Notes: a model not told the origin generated them from the letters alone. Counted from the stretch's first letter, positions 44,472 through 53,204 are shown. The stretch is DNA of 57,307 bases from Virgibacillus senegalensis (GCF_000821245.2 NZ_LN611425.1:1018809-1076115), one strand, 5' to 3'. Numbers and translations: made by a program.

Positions 44472-45482
44472 TTGGAAAAAATAAAACTGAAACAAACGAA
44501 TATAGAAACGAGCAAACTTGGTTTAGGCACGTGGGCGATCGGAGGCTTTCAATGGGGAGGCAGCGATGAACAGGAAGCGGTTAAAACCATTCATGCCGCC
44601 TTTGACAAGGGAATTAGGTTAATTGATACGGCTCCGTCATATGGATTTGGGAAAGCAGAAGAATTAATCGGAAAGGCGCTGCAATCCGCCGGTTTGAATC
44701 GGTCTGAAATAACGATATCTACTAAAACGGGACTGAATTGGAATGAGAAAGGTGAACTGTTTCGGGATTCCACCAAATCCTTTATTCACAAGGACGTTGA
44801 ACGATCACTCCGGAACCTTAAAACCGATTATATCGACGTGTACCATGTCCAATGGCCGGATACTTTGACCCCATTTCACCATACAGCGGAAGCTTTGAAT
44901 TATTTGTATAAAGAGGGCAAAATCAGAGCAATCGGTCTAAGTAATTTCACCACGGAACAAATGGATATTTTTCGGGAAGCTGCACCAATACATGCAATTC
45001 AAGTCCCGCATAATCTTTTTGAGCGAAGTAGTGAAGATGAACTCCTCCCATATGCGGAGAATAATGAGATAACTACATTTTTTTACAGTTCATTGACGAG
45101 AGGGTTGTTATCTGGACAGATTACCGAAAACACCCACTTTCCAGAAGGAGATGTCCGCCGTGCAACGGATCCAAAATTTCAACAACCTCGTTTTGAGCAA
45201 TACATGAAGACTGTCAATGAATTAAACGACCTGGCTCAGGACAGATTTCAAAAAAACGTGCTTGAGTTGGCCTTACGCTGGAACCTTCAGCAGCCAGGCG
45301 AGAATATTTCTTTATGGGGTGCACGTCATCCGGATCAGCTGTCTCCTATGGACGGACTTTGGGATTTTTCCATTGACGACGATACGATAAAGGATATAGA
45401 TGAAATTCTCATGCGCTCCATTCACTCTCCAATTGGTACAGAGTTTATGGCTCCTCCTAATAAGCAGGAATTATATGGATAA
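44472..45482 (+). CDS. Aldo/keto reductase
   Basis: This 336-residue NADPH-dependent oxidoreductase has a TIM-barrel fold. The catalytic tetrad is visible: Asp and Tyr in LIDTAPSYGFGKAEELIG, Lys in ISTKTGLNW, and His in YHVQWPD. The C-terminal cofactor part includes a variant of the usual motif (SLWGARHPDQL), close to the YccK/IolS group. The start is TTG at 44472 with GGAGG 8 bases upstream; the ATG at 44424, in the open extension, has no site. It is monocistronic with a good terminator. Substrate unknown. Confidence 0.92.
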   Translation: MEKIKLKQTNIETSKLGLGTWAIGGFQWGGSDEQEAVKTIHAAFDKGIRLIDTAPSYGFGKAEELIGKALQSAGLNRSEITISTKTGLNWNEKGELFRDSTKSFIHKDVERSLRNLKTDYIDVYHVQWPDTLTPFHHTAEALNYLYKEGKIRAIGLSNFTTEQMDIFREAAPIHAIQVPHNLFERSSEDELLPYAENNEITTFFYSSLTRGLLSGQITENTHFPEGDVRRATDPKFQQPRFEQYMKTVNELNDLAQDRFQKNVLELALRWNLQQPGENISLWGARHPDQLSPMDGLWDFSIDDDTIKDIDEILMRSIHSPIGTEFMAPPNKQELYG

Positions 45483-45498
45483 ACACCTTCTTCCCTTC

Positions 45499-45537
45499 AA
45501 CTTGTAGAGAAACCCCGGTTTTTCTACAAGTTTTTTC
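45499..45537 (+). terminator. Terminator after the aldo/keto reductase gene
   Basis: Stem aacttgtagagaaacc (45499-45514) with ggtttttctacaagtt (45517-45532), one mismatch, then TTTT. Confidence 0.88.
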
Positions 45538-45661
45538 TTTTGGTCATTTTCCCGGATTCACCTCGTCCTTATCCATTACCCCTATCAGAAGCACCCGCTA
45601 TTCATGAAAACCATAGATTTTTATACTCCTCTCCTGCTTTTTTACAGGTAATTTATTGAAA

Positions 45662-45690
45662 GTATATTTATCCATGATAAGTTCATGCTA
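45662..45690 (+). promoter_or_regulatory. Candidate sigma-G/sigma-F promoter for the spoVA cluster
   Basis: GTATA (45662-45666), 17 bases, CATGCTA (45684-45690). The -10 box fits the forespore pattern CATnnTA and the -35 box matches four of five positions. It lies 60 bases before the lipoprotein start, as expected for a forespore-expressed operon. Confidence 0.55.
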
Positions 45691-45749
45691 AGACGGCAGG
45701 AATTTACACTGCTTTTTGTTTTTCATTCTGACTACTACAGGTGATGCAA

Positions 45750-46223
45750 ATGAAAGGAATATTGATAACAATCACAATGCCCGTTTTACTATTGACTCTC
45801 TTTTCCTTGGCAGGCTGTGGAAACAATAATGACGGACGCAGTGCCGGCAATGATTCAAATTACGATTTAACACAAGTGAGCAATAAAGCGGACGTCAGCC
45901 AGGAAATAGCTAACCAGGCGAAACGGACTTTGTTGAAAAATAAAGAAGTGATCGGTGCTCGTGGAGTCAATACTTCCGATCAGTTGCTTATAGCGATAGA
46001 AGTCCGGCAAATGGATCGCCTTCGCCTTAAAAAACTGGAAAAGAAATTCACTACGGCACTACAAAAAAAGTTTAAAGATAAAAAGGTGACAGTATCTACT
46101 GATAAAAAAATTTACTTAGAGCTGGATGAATTAGAAGGTCAATTGCAAACAGAGGATGTATCAAAGAAAAAATTACAAAAACAAACCGACAGGATAAAGA
46201 AACTGATTTCAGATCAGGCTTAA
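45750..46223 (+). CDS. YhcN/YlaJ-family sporulation lipoprotein
   Basis: This 157-residue lipoprotein has the lipobox SLAGC at the end of its signal peptide. The mature part matches the YhcN/YlaJ family of spore inner-membrane lipoproteins: a polar linker, then a ferredoxin-like domain with KEVIGARGVNTSDQLLIAIE and a Lys/Arg-rich helix (RLRLKKLEKKFTTALQKKF). The C-terminus is a basic coiled helix. I prefer the ATG at 45750 with AGGTG six bases upstream over the GTG three codons earlier. It is the first gene of a unit with spoVAC-AD-AEb, 16 bases before spoVAC. Confidence 0.85.
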   Translation: MKGILITITMPVLLLTLFSLAGCGNNNDGRSAGNDSNYDLTQVSNKADVSQEIANQAKRTLLKNKEVIGARGVNTSDQLLIAIEVRQMDRLRLKKLEKKFTTALQKKFKDKKVTVSTDKKIYLELDELEGQLQTEDVSKKKLQKQTDRIKKLISDQA

Positions 46224-46239
46224 AGAACGAGGGATAAAG

Positions 46240-46707
46240 ATGACTTCCAAAAACAAACAAACAAATCAACAATATCAACAATTCGCTAAACAACGGGAAA
46301 CAAAACGTCCGGTATTCATGAATTGTGTCCGAGCCTTTCTCATCGGTGGTCTAATATGTGCATTCGGCCAATTAATATCCAATTTTTATATTCATTTTTT
46401 CCATTTCACCGAGCAAAATGTCGGAAACCCGACAGTGGCCACGTTGATTTTTCTCACGATGTTATTGACAGGTTTTGGTGTTTATGACAAAATCGCACAA
46501 TTCTCAGGTGCAGGGTCGGCTGTTCCAGTTACTGGATTCGGCAATGCGGTCATCTCGGCAGCAATTGAACACCGGACAGAAGGATTCGTGCTCGGGGTCG
46601 GTGGTAATATGTTCAAACTCGCCGGGTCTGTTATTCTCTTTGGCGTGTTCTCTGCTTTTGTGATTGCGTTAATTAAAACATTACTTATCCAATGGGGTGT
46701 ATTATAA
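46240..46707 (+). CDS. spoVAC: Stage V sporulation protein AC
   Basis: This 155-residue multi-helix membrane protein of the spore inner membrane is part of the SpoVA channel that moves dipicolinic acid into spores and out during germination. SpoVAC itself can act as a mechanosensitive channel in studied Bacillus. Family signatures are NCVRAFLIGGLICAFGQLIS and the FSGAGSAVPVTGFGNAVISA loop shared with SpoVAE. GAGGG lies 7 bases before the ATG. The stop overlaps the spoVAD start by one base (TAATG), so the genes are translationally coupled. Confidence 0.96.
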   Translation: MTSKNKQTNQQYQQFAKQRETKRPVFMNCVRAFLIGGLICAFGQLISNFYIHFFHFTEQNVGNPTVATLIFLTMLLTGFGVYDKIAQFSGAGSAVPVTGFGNAVISAAIEHRTEGFVLGVGGNMFKLAGSVILFGVFSAFVIALIKTLLIQWGVL

Positions 46708-47723
46708 TGCTAACTGGCCAACGAACTTGGACATTCGCCAATAAGCCGGTTATTATTTCTACGGGAACAGTTGGCGGACCTTTTGAGGCAGAAGGAAACA
46801 TAGCAGAAGACTTTGATCTGCTTCATCCCGATTTATATATGGAACAGGATACTTTTGAAAAAGCACATAAAGTACTACTTGAAAAAGCCGGACAAAAAGC
46901 GATCGAAAAAGCAGGAGTGACCAATGACCAAGTCCAGTTTTTTCTAGCCGGTGATTTAATCAATCAAATCACGCCTACAAGTTTCTCCGCAAAAACGTTG
47001 GGAACGCCCTATTTAGGGTTATTCGGCGCCTGTTCCACCTCAATGGCCGGACTTGCACTAAGCGCCTTCTTAATCAATGCAGGAGGGGCAAATTATGTGT
47101 TGACCGGAGCATCCAGTCATAATGCAGCTGTCGAAAAGCAATTCCGCTATCCAACCGAATATGGCGGTCAAAAGCCACCGACAGCCCAATGGACTGTTAC
47201 AGGTGCAGGTACTGCTCTGCTAAGTAAGGATGGACAAGGTCCCGTGGTTACTTCCGCTACAATCGGAAAAGTAATTGATATGGGCATGAATGACCCGTTC
47301 AATATGGGTGGAGCCATGGCACCAGCTGCAGTGGACACAATAGAAGCCCATCTTAACGATCTAAACGTCGATGCCTCTTATTACGACTTAATCATTACGG
47401 GAGACTTGGGCAAAATCGGGCGTCAAATTTCCCTTGATTTATTCAAAGAAAACGGAACGAATGTACCGGAAAAAAACTATGTTGATTGTGGTTTGACCAT
47501 TTACCGGGATGAGCAAAACGTCCATTCAGGAGCAAGTGGCGCAGGTTGTTCCGCAGTGGTCACGTACGGTCACTTTCTCAATCGTATGAAACGCGGTGAA
47601 CTGAATCGTATATTGGTTGTCGCCACCGGAGCCTTGTTGTCACCGCTCACCACGCAGCAAAAAGAGTCTATTCCATGTATCGCCCATGCGGTGGCAATTG
47701 AATACGGAGGTGAAGTATCATGA
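46707..47723 (+). CDS. spoVAD: Stage V sporulation protein AD
   Basis: This 338-residue thiolase-fold protein binds dipicolinic acid on the outer face of the spore inner membrane. Family segments include the N-terminal [36 protein letters not shown] (thiolase-like Cys region), [20 protein letters not shown] and [13 protein letters not shown]. It lacks a signal peptide, as usual for SpoVAD. The start is the ATG at 46707, overlapping spoVAC; an open extension to 46692 is not needed. Its stop overlaps the next ATG by four bases. Confidence 0.97.
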   Translation: MLTGQRTWTFANKPVIISTGTVGGPFEAEGNIAEDFDLLHPDLYMEQDTFEKAHKVLLEKAGQKAIEKAGVTNDQVQFFLAGDLINQITPTSFSAKTLGTPYLGLFGACSTSMAGLALSAFLINAGGANYVLTGASSHNAAVEKQFRYPTEYGGQKPPTAQWTVTGAGTALLSKDGQGPVVTSATIGKVIDMGMNDPFNMGGAMAPAAVDTIEAHLNDLNVDASYYDLIITGDLGKIGRQISLDLFKENGTNVPEKNYVDCGLTIYRDEQNVHSGASGAGCSAVVTYGHFLNRMKRGELNRILVVATGALLSPLTTQQKESIPCIAHAVAIEYGGEVS

Positions 47724-48073
47724 TGATGTATTTTTGGGCATTCGTTGTCGGGGGTATTATATGTGTCATAGGACAATTGATGTTTGACGTACTCAAACTG
47801 ACTCCCGGCCATACACTTAGTATTTTGGTTGTAATCGGAGCTTTACTGGATGGGTTCGGTTTATATGAACCGCTCATCGACTTTGCAGGTGCCGGGGCCA
47901 CCGTCCCTATTACCAGTTTCGGAAACTCACTGGTACATGGAGCCATGCAGGAAGCTGAACAGCATGGTGTGATCGGCGTAGTGACTGGTATGTTCGAAAT
48001 GACTAGTTCCGGTATAACCGCAGCGATCATTTTCGGTATGATTGGCGCGATTTTGTTTAAGCCAAAAGGATGA
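47720..48073 (+). CDS. spoVAEb: Stage V sporulation protein AE (AEb type)
   Basis: This 117-residue membrane protein with about four helices is the short AEb form of the SpoVA channel. Signatures are [40 protein letters not shown] and [17 protein letters not shown]. Several consecutive ATGs start the gene; the first, at 47720, has GGAGG 9 bases upstream. It closes the cluster, with a terminator 27 bases later. SpoVAA, SpoVAB, SpoVAEa and SpoVAF are not present, so this is a reduced or second spoVA locus. Confidence 0.96.
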   Translation: MMMYFWAFVVGGIICVIGQLMFDVLKLTPGHTLSILVVIGALLDGFGLYEPLIDFAGAGATVPITSFGNSLVHGAMQEAEQHGVIGVVTGMFEMTSSGITAAIIFGMIGAILFKPKG

Positions 48074-48099
48074 GCCAATCTAGGGATGCCAAAAAATAA

Positions 48100-48138
48100 A
48101 GGTCCGGTTCTCCACTTTGAAGAATCGGACCTGTTTTT
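48100..48138. terminator. Terminator after spoVAEb
   Basis: Stem aggtccggttct (48100-48111) with agaatcggacct (48121-48132), one G-T pair, then TTTTTT on the plus strand. An A-run precedes the left arm, so it may also end the convergent oxidoreductase gene. Confidence 0.88.
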
Positions 48139-48155
48139 TGGAAGGAATTTACTGA

Positions 48156-49145
48156 TTAATCTGTCGAAGCAATACGAAGTGCCACCTTGCCAAACTGTTT
48201 TCCTTCTTGCAAATAATCAAATGCTGCCTGTGCCTCTTTCAAAGCGAAAGTGTTTCCTACAACCGGATGGATGTTATGCTCCTCAATAAAGCGAAGCATG
48301 TCCCGCAATTCTTCCCTGCTGCCCATTGTAGAACCGAACAGCTGGTATTGCCCATAGAAAAACTTCCGGATATTGATGTTGATTTCATCCTCTGTTGTGG
48401 CACCAAAGCTGACAATCCTGCCGCCTTTTTTCAATACATCCAATGATCTATTAAAGGTAGCTCGGCCGACACTATCAATAACAAGATCAATATTTTCGTC
48501 TGATAAAGCTTCTCGCCAATCGACGTTCGTGTCTATTGCCCTGTCAGCGCCAAGTTCCAACGCTTTTTCTCGCTTCTTACCGCTTCTGGACGAGACAAGA
48601 ACCCGAGCACCTTTTACTTTGGCAAATTGAATCAAAAAGGTAGCAACCCCACTTCCTGCCCCTGGAATAAACAAGGTTTGCCCAGGCTGGAGATTTCCCT
48701 TGGTAAACAGCGCCCGGAAACCGGTCAGAGAGGCTAAAGCGAGAACTCCAGCTTCCTCCCAGGTTAAAAAGGCAGGTTTCTTTTCCACATGTTCTGCTGA
48801 TAACACAATATATTCGGCGAATGTACCGTTATCCGGCATGCCTAAAATTTCAAACCCTTCAGGCGGTGCTTCACTGTTATCATACCAGCCTAATCCCGGA
48901 TTGAGAATTACCTCATCTCCAATCTTAAAACTGGACACGCCTTCTCCGATTTCCTCAATTGTCCCTGCTCCATCCGAACCCAACACTAATGGTTCAGGCT
49001 GGCTTCCTCTTCGTTTCGGAATGTTTAAGTCACGGTGATTCAAACCTGCAGTCTGAAGTTTGACCTTGACCATGCCCTGATCGACTCTCGGTTCCTTTAC
49101 ATCCGTATAGACAATTGCGTCACCCTGATGGACAAAAGCTTTCAT
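48156..49145 (-). CDS. yogA: Zinc-free medium-chain dehydrogenase / quinone oxidoreductase
   Basis: This 329-residue MDR-superfamily oxidoreductase uses NADPH. The N-terminal substrate domain has TAGLNHRDLNIPKRRGSQPE, with Asn where zinc alcohol dehydrogenases have the ligand Cys, so catalytic zinc is not expected. The cofactor domain shows PGAGSGVATFLIQFAKVKGA. It resembles B. subtilis YogA. The ATG at 49145 has GGGAGGA seven bases upstream; the frame is open 14 codons further without a site. Substrate unknown, probably an enone or quinone. Convergent with the spoVA cluster. Confidence 0.9.
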   Translation of the reverse strand: MKAFVHQGDAIVYTDVKEPRVDQGMVKVKLQTAGLNHRDLNIPKRRGSQPEPLVLGSDGAGTIEEIGEGVSSFKIGDEVILNPGLGWYDNSEAPPEGFEILGMPDNGTFAEYIVLSAEHVEKKPAFLTWEEAGVLALASLTGFRALFTKGNLQPGQTLFIPGAGSGVATFLIQFAKVKGARVLVSSRSGKKREKALELGADRAIDTNVDWREALSDENIDLVIDSVGRATFNRSLDVLKKGGRIVSFGATTEDEININIRKFFYGQYQLFGSTMGSREELRDMLRFIEEHNIHPVVGNTFALKEAQAAFDYLQEGKQFGKVALRIASTD

Positions 49146-49240
49146 CAAACCATCCTCCCTATGGAATATGTACTGTCCTACTAGCATTTATCGTATCATA
49201 ACTCTCACCAGGGAACGAAACAATTCGTTCACCAATGAAC

Positions 49241-49278
49241 AGAGGGACAGTCCCCTGACTTTCAGGGACTGTCCCTCT
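49241..49278. terminator. Long inverted repeat after the permease gene
   Basis: agagggacagtcccctga (49241-49258) and tcagggactgtccctct (49262-49278) pair with one bulged base. No good T-run follows on the minus strand, so it may be a terminator or simply one of the agggacagtccc palindromes often seen between genes in Bacillaceae (from memory). Confidence 0.5.
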
Positions 49279-49289
49279 ACTTCATCCGA

Positions 49290-50717
49290 TTAGAAAATAA
49301 ATAGCGCGAGCAGGGTAGAAATACATAGGCCCGCCATAACAGGGATGAAGTTTTTGCGGACCAGTTCCATGACCGGTATTCCGCAAAATCCGGCTATCGC
49401 TACTAAGGAGGACCAGGCAATAATGGTGCCTCCCCCGGTCCATATCGAGCCCATTTGACCGATAGCAGCCAGTACGGATGGATCAATCGTGCCGTTAGCC
49501 AAAGCCCCGGATAATGCTCCGGTTAAAGGCAGGCCGGAAAATCCAGAACCATCAAGACCAGTGATAATCCCGATAAGCAAAATACTGAATCCTGCCAGAA
49601 TGGTACTTTCCGGAAGATAGGTTTGGAAAGACTGGACTAAATCAAAAAGCAGGGCAGGTGTTCGGTCTTCCTCTATAGACAGAATAGAGCCGGCAAAATC
49701 AGCACTGCCCAAGAAGAAAAATCCAGCAATCGGTATAACAGGTCCCATAGCTTTAAACGCAAAAACAAATCCATTGGTGATGTGCTCACTAATATAATCC
49801 AACGCACGGTGTTTGCCAAATGCCACGGTCGATAAGAGCAGCAATACGACTGCTACACCCCCGATAAAAGCTGCTCCGTCTCCCCCTTCAAATCCTCCCA
49901 TTCTTCCGGATGTTAGCTTGGTGGATACCATGTAAATCATGACAGCCAGCATCGACAGTGGAACAATCACAGCAAAAAACTTTCCCCAAAGCGGGACTTT
50001 CGGTTTATCTTTTTCCTGTTGATCTCCCTCTTCTATTCCCCGCATCATCGTAAGCTCTGTTTCGTTTCTCGGGTCATTTTGCGATCGGATATGCCGTCGG
50101 TTGATCAGATAAGCAAGGAAAATGGCAATTCCTCCGGTTATCAAGGATAAAATAAATCCTTTATCCAATACGTCGGCCGTTTCCACTCCGGCGGATGCCG
50201 CAGATAAACCAGGGGCCACTTGGATAACATAATCAGAGGATAAAGCCATCCCTTGCCCGGAAAGAGCAACAGCAACGGCCGCTGCAGCCGCAGGTAGTCC
50301 TGTCCGGATGGCAGCTGGAACAAGCAGCGCGCATATAAGCGGGACAGCAGGTGTTGGCCAGAAAAACAATGAAATCACATAGGTTACCACTACTAAAACA
50401 AAAAAAGCAAGATGACCATTAATCATTACTTTTTGAATAGGCTGAATCATTCTTCTGTCGGCATCCAGGTCCTTCAAAGAATGAAGTAACGCCACCATAA
50501 AAGTAATTATCAAGAAAATATTAAAGAGTTCTTTAGCAGCTACAAGGTTCGCATTAAAAACAGCGGTAAAACCACCGATAACATTACCTTTGAAGACCCA
50601 TGCAACCAGAAAAGTGCCCAGGAGGGTCGGCAATACCACCCCTTTTCGAAACATCATGGTGATGATAATCAGTAAAGTAAAGAAACCATACATCCAATGG
50701 GAAACAGTCAATTCCAT
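49290..50717 (-). CDS. Polytopic permease, probable organic-anion transporter
   Basis: A 475-residue membrane protein with about 12 hydrophobic helices and one long cytosolic loop near residues 205-235 (RRHIRSQNDPRNETELTMMR). The two halves look similar, and the segment ALSGQGMALSSDYVIQVAPG and the Gly-rich GLDGSGFSGLPLTGALSGAL could form re-entrant substrate loops. This is the pattern of ion-transporter superfamily carriers for carboxylates. I cannot name the family with certainty. The ATG at 50717 follows AAGGAGG. It lies on the same strand after a DUF1028 hydrolase gene (180-bp gap), which suggests uptake of that enzyme's product. Confidence 0.78.
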   Translation of the reverse strand: MELTVSHWMYGFFTLLIIITMMFRKGVVLPTLLGTFLVAWVFKGNVIGGFTAVFNANLVAAKELFNIFLIITFMVALLHSLKDLDADRRMIQPIQKVMINGHLAFFVLVVVTYVISLFFWPTPAVPLICALLVPAAIRTGLPAAAAAVAVALSGQGMALSSDYVIQVAPGLSAASAGVETADVLDKGFILSLITGGIAIFLAYLINRRHIRSQNDPRNETELTMMRGIEEGDQQEKDKPKVPLWGKFFAVIVPLSMLAVMIYMVSTKLTSGRMGGFEGGDGAAFIGGVAVVLLLLSTVAFGKHRALDYISEHITNGFVFAFKAMGPVIPIAGFFFLGSADFAGSILSIEEDRTPALLFDLVQSFQTYLPESTILAGFSILLIGIITGLDGSGFSGLPLTGALSGALANGTIDPSVLAAIGQMGSIWTGGGTIIAWSSLVAIAGFCGIPVMELVRKNFIPVMAGLCISTLLALFIF

Positions 50718-50858
50718 AGCAAGGATCCTCCTTCAATTGTGCTGCTATGTGTATGTGCTATAGCCTATGCGACAGGGACCCAGCGAGTGCCGGCTTCTGG
50801 ACTGACCGTTCTACCACAGTGCACCGAATTGACGCCTTTCCAGTTTGGATAGGCAACT

Positions 50859-50892
50859 AAAAACCGTCCTGCTATGCAGACAGAACGGTTTT
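50859..50892 (-). terminator. Terminator after the DUF1028 gene
   Basis: Minus-strand aaaaccgt against acggttttt, with a 17-nt loop holding a smaller ctg/cag hairpin, followed by T residues. It lies 7 bases past the stop and separates this gene from the permease. Confidence 0.7.
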
Positions 50893-50898
50893 GAATAG

Positions 50899-51762
50899 TT
50901 ATTGCTTATTCAAAAATTGCAATACTTCTTTATCAATTTTTCCGGGTTCCAGTTCTCTTTCTTCAAAATTTTCCGTATGAAGGTATGCCGTCAGCCCCTT
51001 CTGGAGTTCTTCCATGGATACTTCTCCGTTAGGAAGGTACCCCTTTCTGACCAAACCTGCGATCACTTTCTGTTTAGTTGCTCCTTCAATAGAAAGTACG
51101 TTTTCCGGCTTGGTTTCCCCAAAATATAGCTGTTGGAGCTCATACAGACGAACAAGTTCTTTGATCGGTTCAGGATGATCATCTACCCTCAAGTCGACCA
51201 TTCTGTCATTGAAGCCGCCGTAACCTCCCTTATCTTTCACTATATAGAGGGCTGCTGACTGCTTCCCCCTGCTATCTCCGCCAGCTTTTTGTGCTGCTTG
51301 CAACGATGCCAGCAACCGTTTTGCCAACGTTCCGTCTGTTTCTTGGAAGGCATTCCCCATTTGTGTCACAGTCGCTTCATTTACGAGTATATTTCCTTGT
51401 GCTGCAAAATTTTCGCCCCGAATGCCCCCAGCCCAGTCAAAACATCGCGCACCTGTGTATGTAGCACTGTTTCCCTTGGCATCGACTATGCCTACTTGGC
51501 GTTCCTCATGCTCAGGATCCTCTTTTATCAATTGTTCAATCGCTTCTTCAGGTGTCAGGCCATTTTCCAGTAGCTCTAGTCCCCGCGGTCCGTAACCAGG
51601 ATTAGCAAGCGCCTGTGTTGCAACGGCTCCCACTCCCGCTTTAGCCCACGGAACCACAGATCCAACTGCAATAAATTTCGATTGAACGGCTATGCCGTGC
51701 TCCCCTGTAACCGGGTCTGCACCTACAATCGAAAAAGTAGCTACAATATTTTTATTTTTCAT
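50899..51762 (-). CDS. DUF1028 (Ntn-hydrolase-like) protein
   Basis: This 287-residue protein matches DUF1028, a family with an Ntn-hydrolase-like fold thought to cut amide bonds, substrate unknown. The signature is at the N-terminus: TFSIVGADPVTGEHGIAVQS, KFIAVGSVVPWAKAGVGAVA and TQALANPGYGPRGLELLENG. GIRGENFAAQGNIL and the GGDSRGKQSAALYI segment are also typical. The C-terminal part (about 225-285) looks like the small helical domain labelled peptidoglycan-binding in relatives. There is no signal peptide. GGGGGG precedes the ATG at 51762. The permease downstream suggests a shared catabolic role. Confidence 0.9.
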   Translation of the reverse strand: MKNKNIVATFSIVGADPVTGEHGIAVQSKFIAVGSVVPWAKAGVGAVATQALANPGYGPRGLELLENGLTPEEAIEQLIKEDPEHEERQVGIVDAKGNSATYTGARCFDWAGGIRGENFAAQGNILVNEATVTQMGNAFQETDGTLAKRLLASLQAAQKAGGDSRGKQSAALYIVKDKGGYGGFNDRMVDLRVDDHPEPIKELVRLYELQQLYFGETKPENVLSIEGATKQKVIAGLVRKGYLPNGEVSMEELQKGLTAYLHTENFEERELEPGKIDKEVLQFLNKQ

Positions 51763-51872
51763 GAATATCCCCCCTTAGTGTTATCGTCCATTTATTTTAG
51801 AACATATTTGGAGCTGACAGCAATTTATTTGACTGAAAATTCGATTTTTTCTATCTCATAAAGTTCCGCATT

Positions 51873-51897
51873 GTTTGAATTTAGGTGTTGAGGGTAT
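51873..51897 (+). promoter_or_regulatory. Sigma-B promoter for yflT
   Basis: GTTTGA (51873-51878), 13 bases, GGGTAT (51892-51897). The spacing and the -10 box are ideal for sigma-B and the -35 box differs by one base. The ATG is about 40 bases downstream, and the product is a known general-stress family, which raises confidence. Confidence 0.8.
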
Positions 51898-51935
51898 AGG
51901 ACCAATGTAATCGAAATGAATAAGGAGGATTTAAC

Positions 51936-52295
51936 ATGCCATTTATTCGAAAATATACAAATGACGAGAAATTACAGCAAGACGTAAACAAGCTAAGTCA
52001 AAAAGGCGTTGATAAAGACAATGTCTATGTACTAGCCCATGATAGCGATCGAACCAAGCGGGTTGCCGATAACGCTGATGCAAACACCATTGGATTGAAT
52101 GAAATGAACCTGAAAAATGCTGTCGGGAATTTGTTCAACAAGAAAGGTGATGAACTTCGGACAAAATTGAAAGAAGTAGGTTTATCTGATGTTGAAGCTA
52201 ATAATTACGAAGAGGAAATGGATGAAGGAAAAGTATTGTTAATTGTTACCGGTACAGACAACGTAGAACAAATCTTGAGCGATACCCCTTATTAA
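51936..52295 (+). CDS. yflT: General stress protein 17M family (YflT-like)
   Basis: This 119-residue cytosolic protein of the YflT/GSP17M family is induced by heat, salt and starvation through sigma-B in B. subtilis; its biochemical role is unknown. The N-terminal half is a small alpha/beta domain (VDKDNVYVLAHDSDRTKRVA), then ELRTKLKEVGLSDVEANNYE and a last strand KVLLIVTGTD. AAGGAGG lies 9 bases before the ATG. A near-perfect sigma-B promoter directly upstream predicts the same regulation here. It is monocistronic with a terminator. Confidence 0.93.
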   Translation: MPFIRKYTNDEKLQQDVNKLSQKGVDKDNVYVLAHDSDRTKRVADNADANTIGLNEMNLKNAVGNLFNKKGDELRTKLKEVGLSDVEANNYEEEMDEGKVLLIVTGTDNVEQILSDTPY

Positions 52296-52299
52296 TAGT

Positions 52300-52336
52300 A
52301 AGCCGGACTGACGAATCGTCAGCCGGCTTCTTTATT
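52300..52336 (+). terminator. Terminator after yflT
   Basis: Stem aagccggactgacg with cgtcagccggctt (one bulged A), then ctttatttt. Confidence 0.85.
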
Positions 52337-52446
52337 TTATTGTGGAACAAAGCATATATCGGGAGGACGTAGAAGACATTAGCCGGCAAGCTTTGATGTT
52401 CCCGTTAAGTAATAAGCAAATCCATATTGACTAAAGGGCCGACTTC

Positions 52447-52584
52447 TTACTGTTCCCCGTATTCCATTCTTTCGGCACAGTCTGGACAAATCAGTTTCCC
52501 CTCATACTGAATCCCGTCAAAAAAACCATCTCTGCAATAAACCGTTTTTTCACATTCCGAACATTTTCCGATAATCTCCTTCAT
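52447..52584 (-). CDS. 45-residue zinc-ribbon protein
   Basis: A 45-codon gene with GGAGG 7 bases before the ATG at 52584. The protein is a compact zinc ribbon or knuckle: CSEC near residue 8, a single Cys in TVYCRDGFF, and CPDC near residue 34 (LICPDCAERMEYGEQ). Four Cys in two CxxC pairs would bind one zinc. Such small ribbons often act as adaptor or nucleic-acid-binding proteins, but no partner is evident. It lies on the same strand as thiT, 44 bases after its stop, so it may be cotranscribed with it. Confidence 0.8.
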   Translation of the reverse strand: MKEIIGKCSECEKTVYCRDGFFDGIQYEGKLICPDCAERMEYGEQ

Positions 52585-52628
52585 TGTGGATCCTCCCTAT
52601 TGCATAGTAAGTAGATAACTTTCACTCG

Positions 52629-53204
52629 TCATCGTCTAACTAACACCAACCGTGGCTGCTTATAGAGTAAAAACCCAATTATAATGGAACTTAAAATAAA
52701 TGCAGGCAACATGAAAGAGCCGTTATAAATGACGGAATATAGCCAAACGGGTTGTCCTTCCGGTGCATATTCCGCAAAGAAAACTACGCCTGCCGCCACA
52801 TGCCCAAAAAATCGTAACAGACAGCCTAAAAGCACACCGAGCGAAACGTAGACAAAAAATGATCGATACTTGTTGACCTTCAATGTGGATTGGACCTTAT
52901 TGGAAACAACTCCGGCAGCCCCTAGTACTGTAAAAGCCAACCCGTATTCGATAAGCCCCTGCAATGGAGTCAGAATATACGCTGTACCGATCACTACTTG
53001 AAAAATACCGAATAACAGACCGCTCAACAGTCCCCCCTTCAAGCCCCATCGAAATGCGACAAGAAAGACAGGAATCATGGCAAAAGAAACAGAACCACCC
53101 TGCGGCCAGATTTTAAATGATAAAAAAGGAACGATATCAAGAACAAGTGCCAAAGCAGACATAATCGCTACTTCGACCAAAAACAATGTTTGCTTGGAAT
53201 TCAT
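52629..53204 (-). CDS. thiT: Energy-coupled thiamine transporter ThiT
   Basis: This 191-residue membrane S-component of an ECF transporter binds thiamine (YuaJ/ThiT family). It has six hydrophobic helices. The thiamine-site segments are recognisable: KIWPQGGSVSFAMIPVFLVA near residue 31 and the C-terminal YNGSFMLPAFILS. The general ECF module (EcfAA'T) is elsewhere. In many Firmicutes the gene sits behind a TPP riboswitch. None was recognised upstream here, but a 9-bp palindrome lies about 75 bases before the start. The ATG at 53204 has GGAGTG nearby. Confidence 0.93.
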   Translation of the reverse strand: MNSKQTLFLVEVAIMSALALVLDIVPFLSFKIWPQGGSVSFAMIPVFLVAFRWGLKGGLLSGLLFGIFQVVIGTAYILTPLQGLIEYGLAFTVLGAAGVVSNKVQSTLKVNKYRSFFVYVSLGVLLGCLLRFFGHVAAGVVFFAEYAPEGQPVWLYSVIYNGSFMLPAFILSSIIIGFLLYKQPRLVLVRR

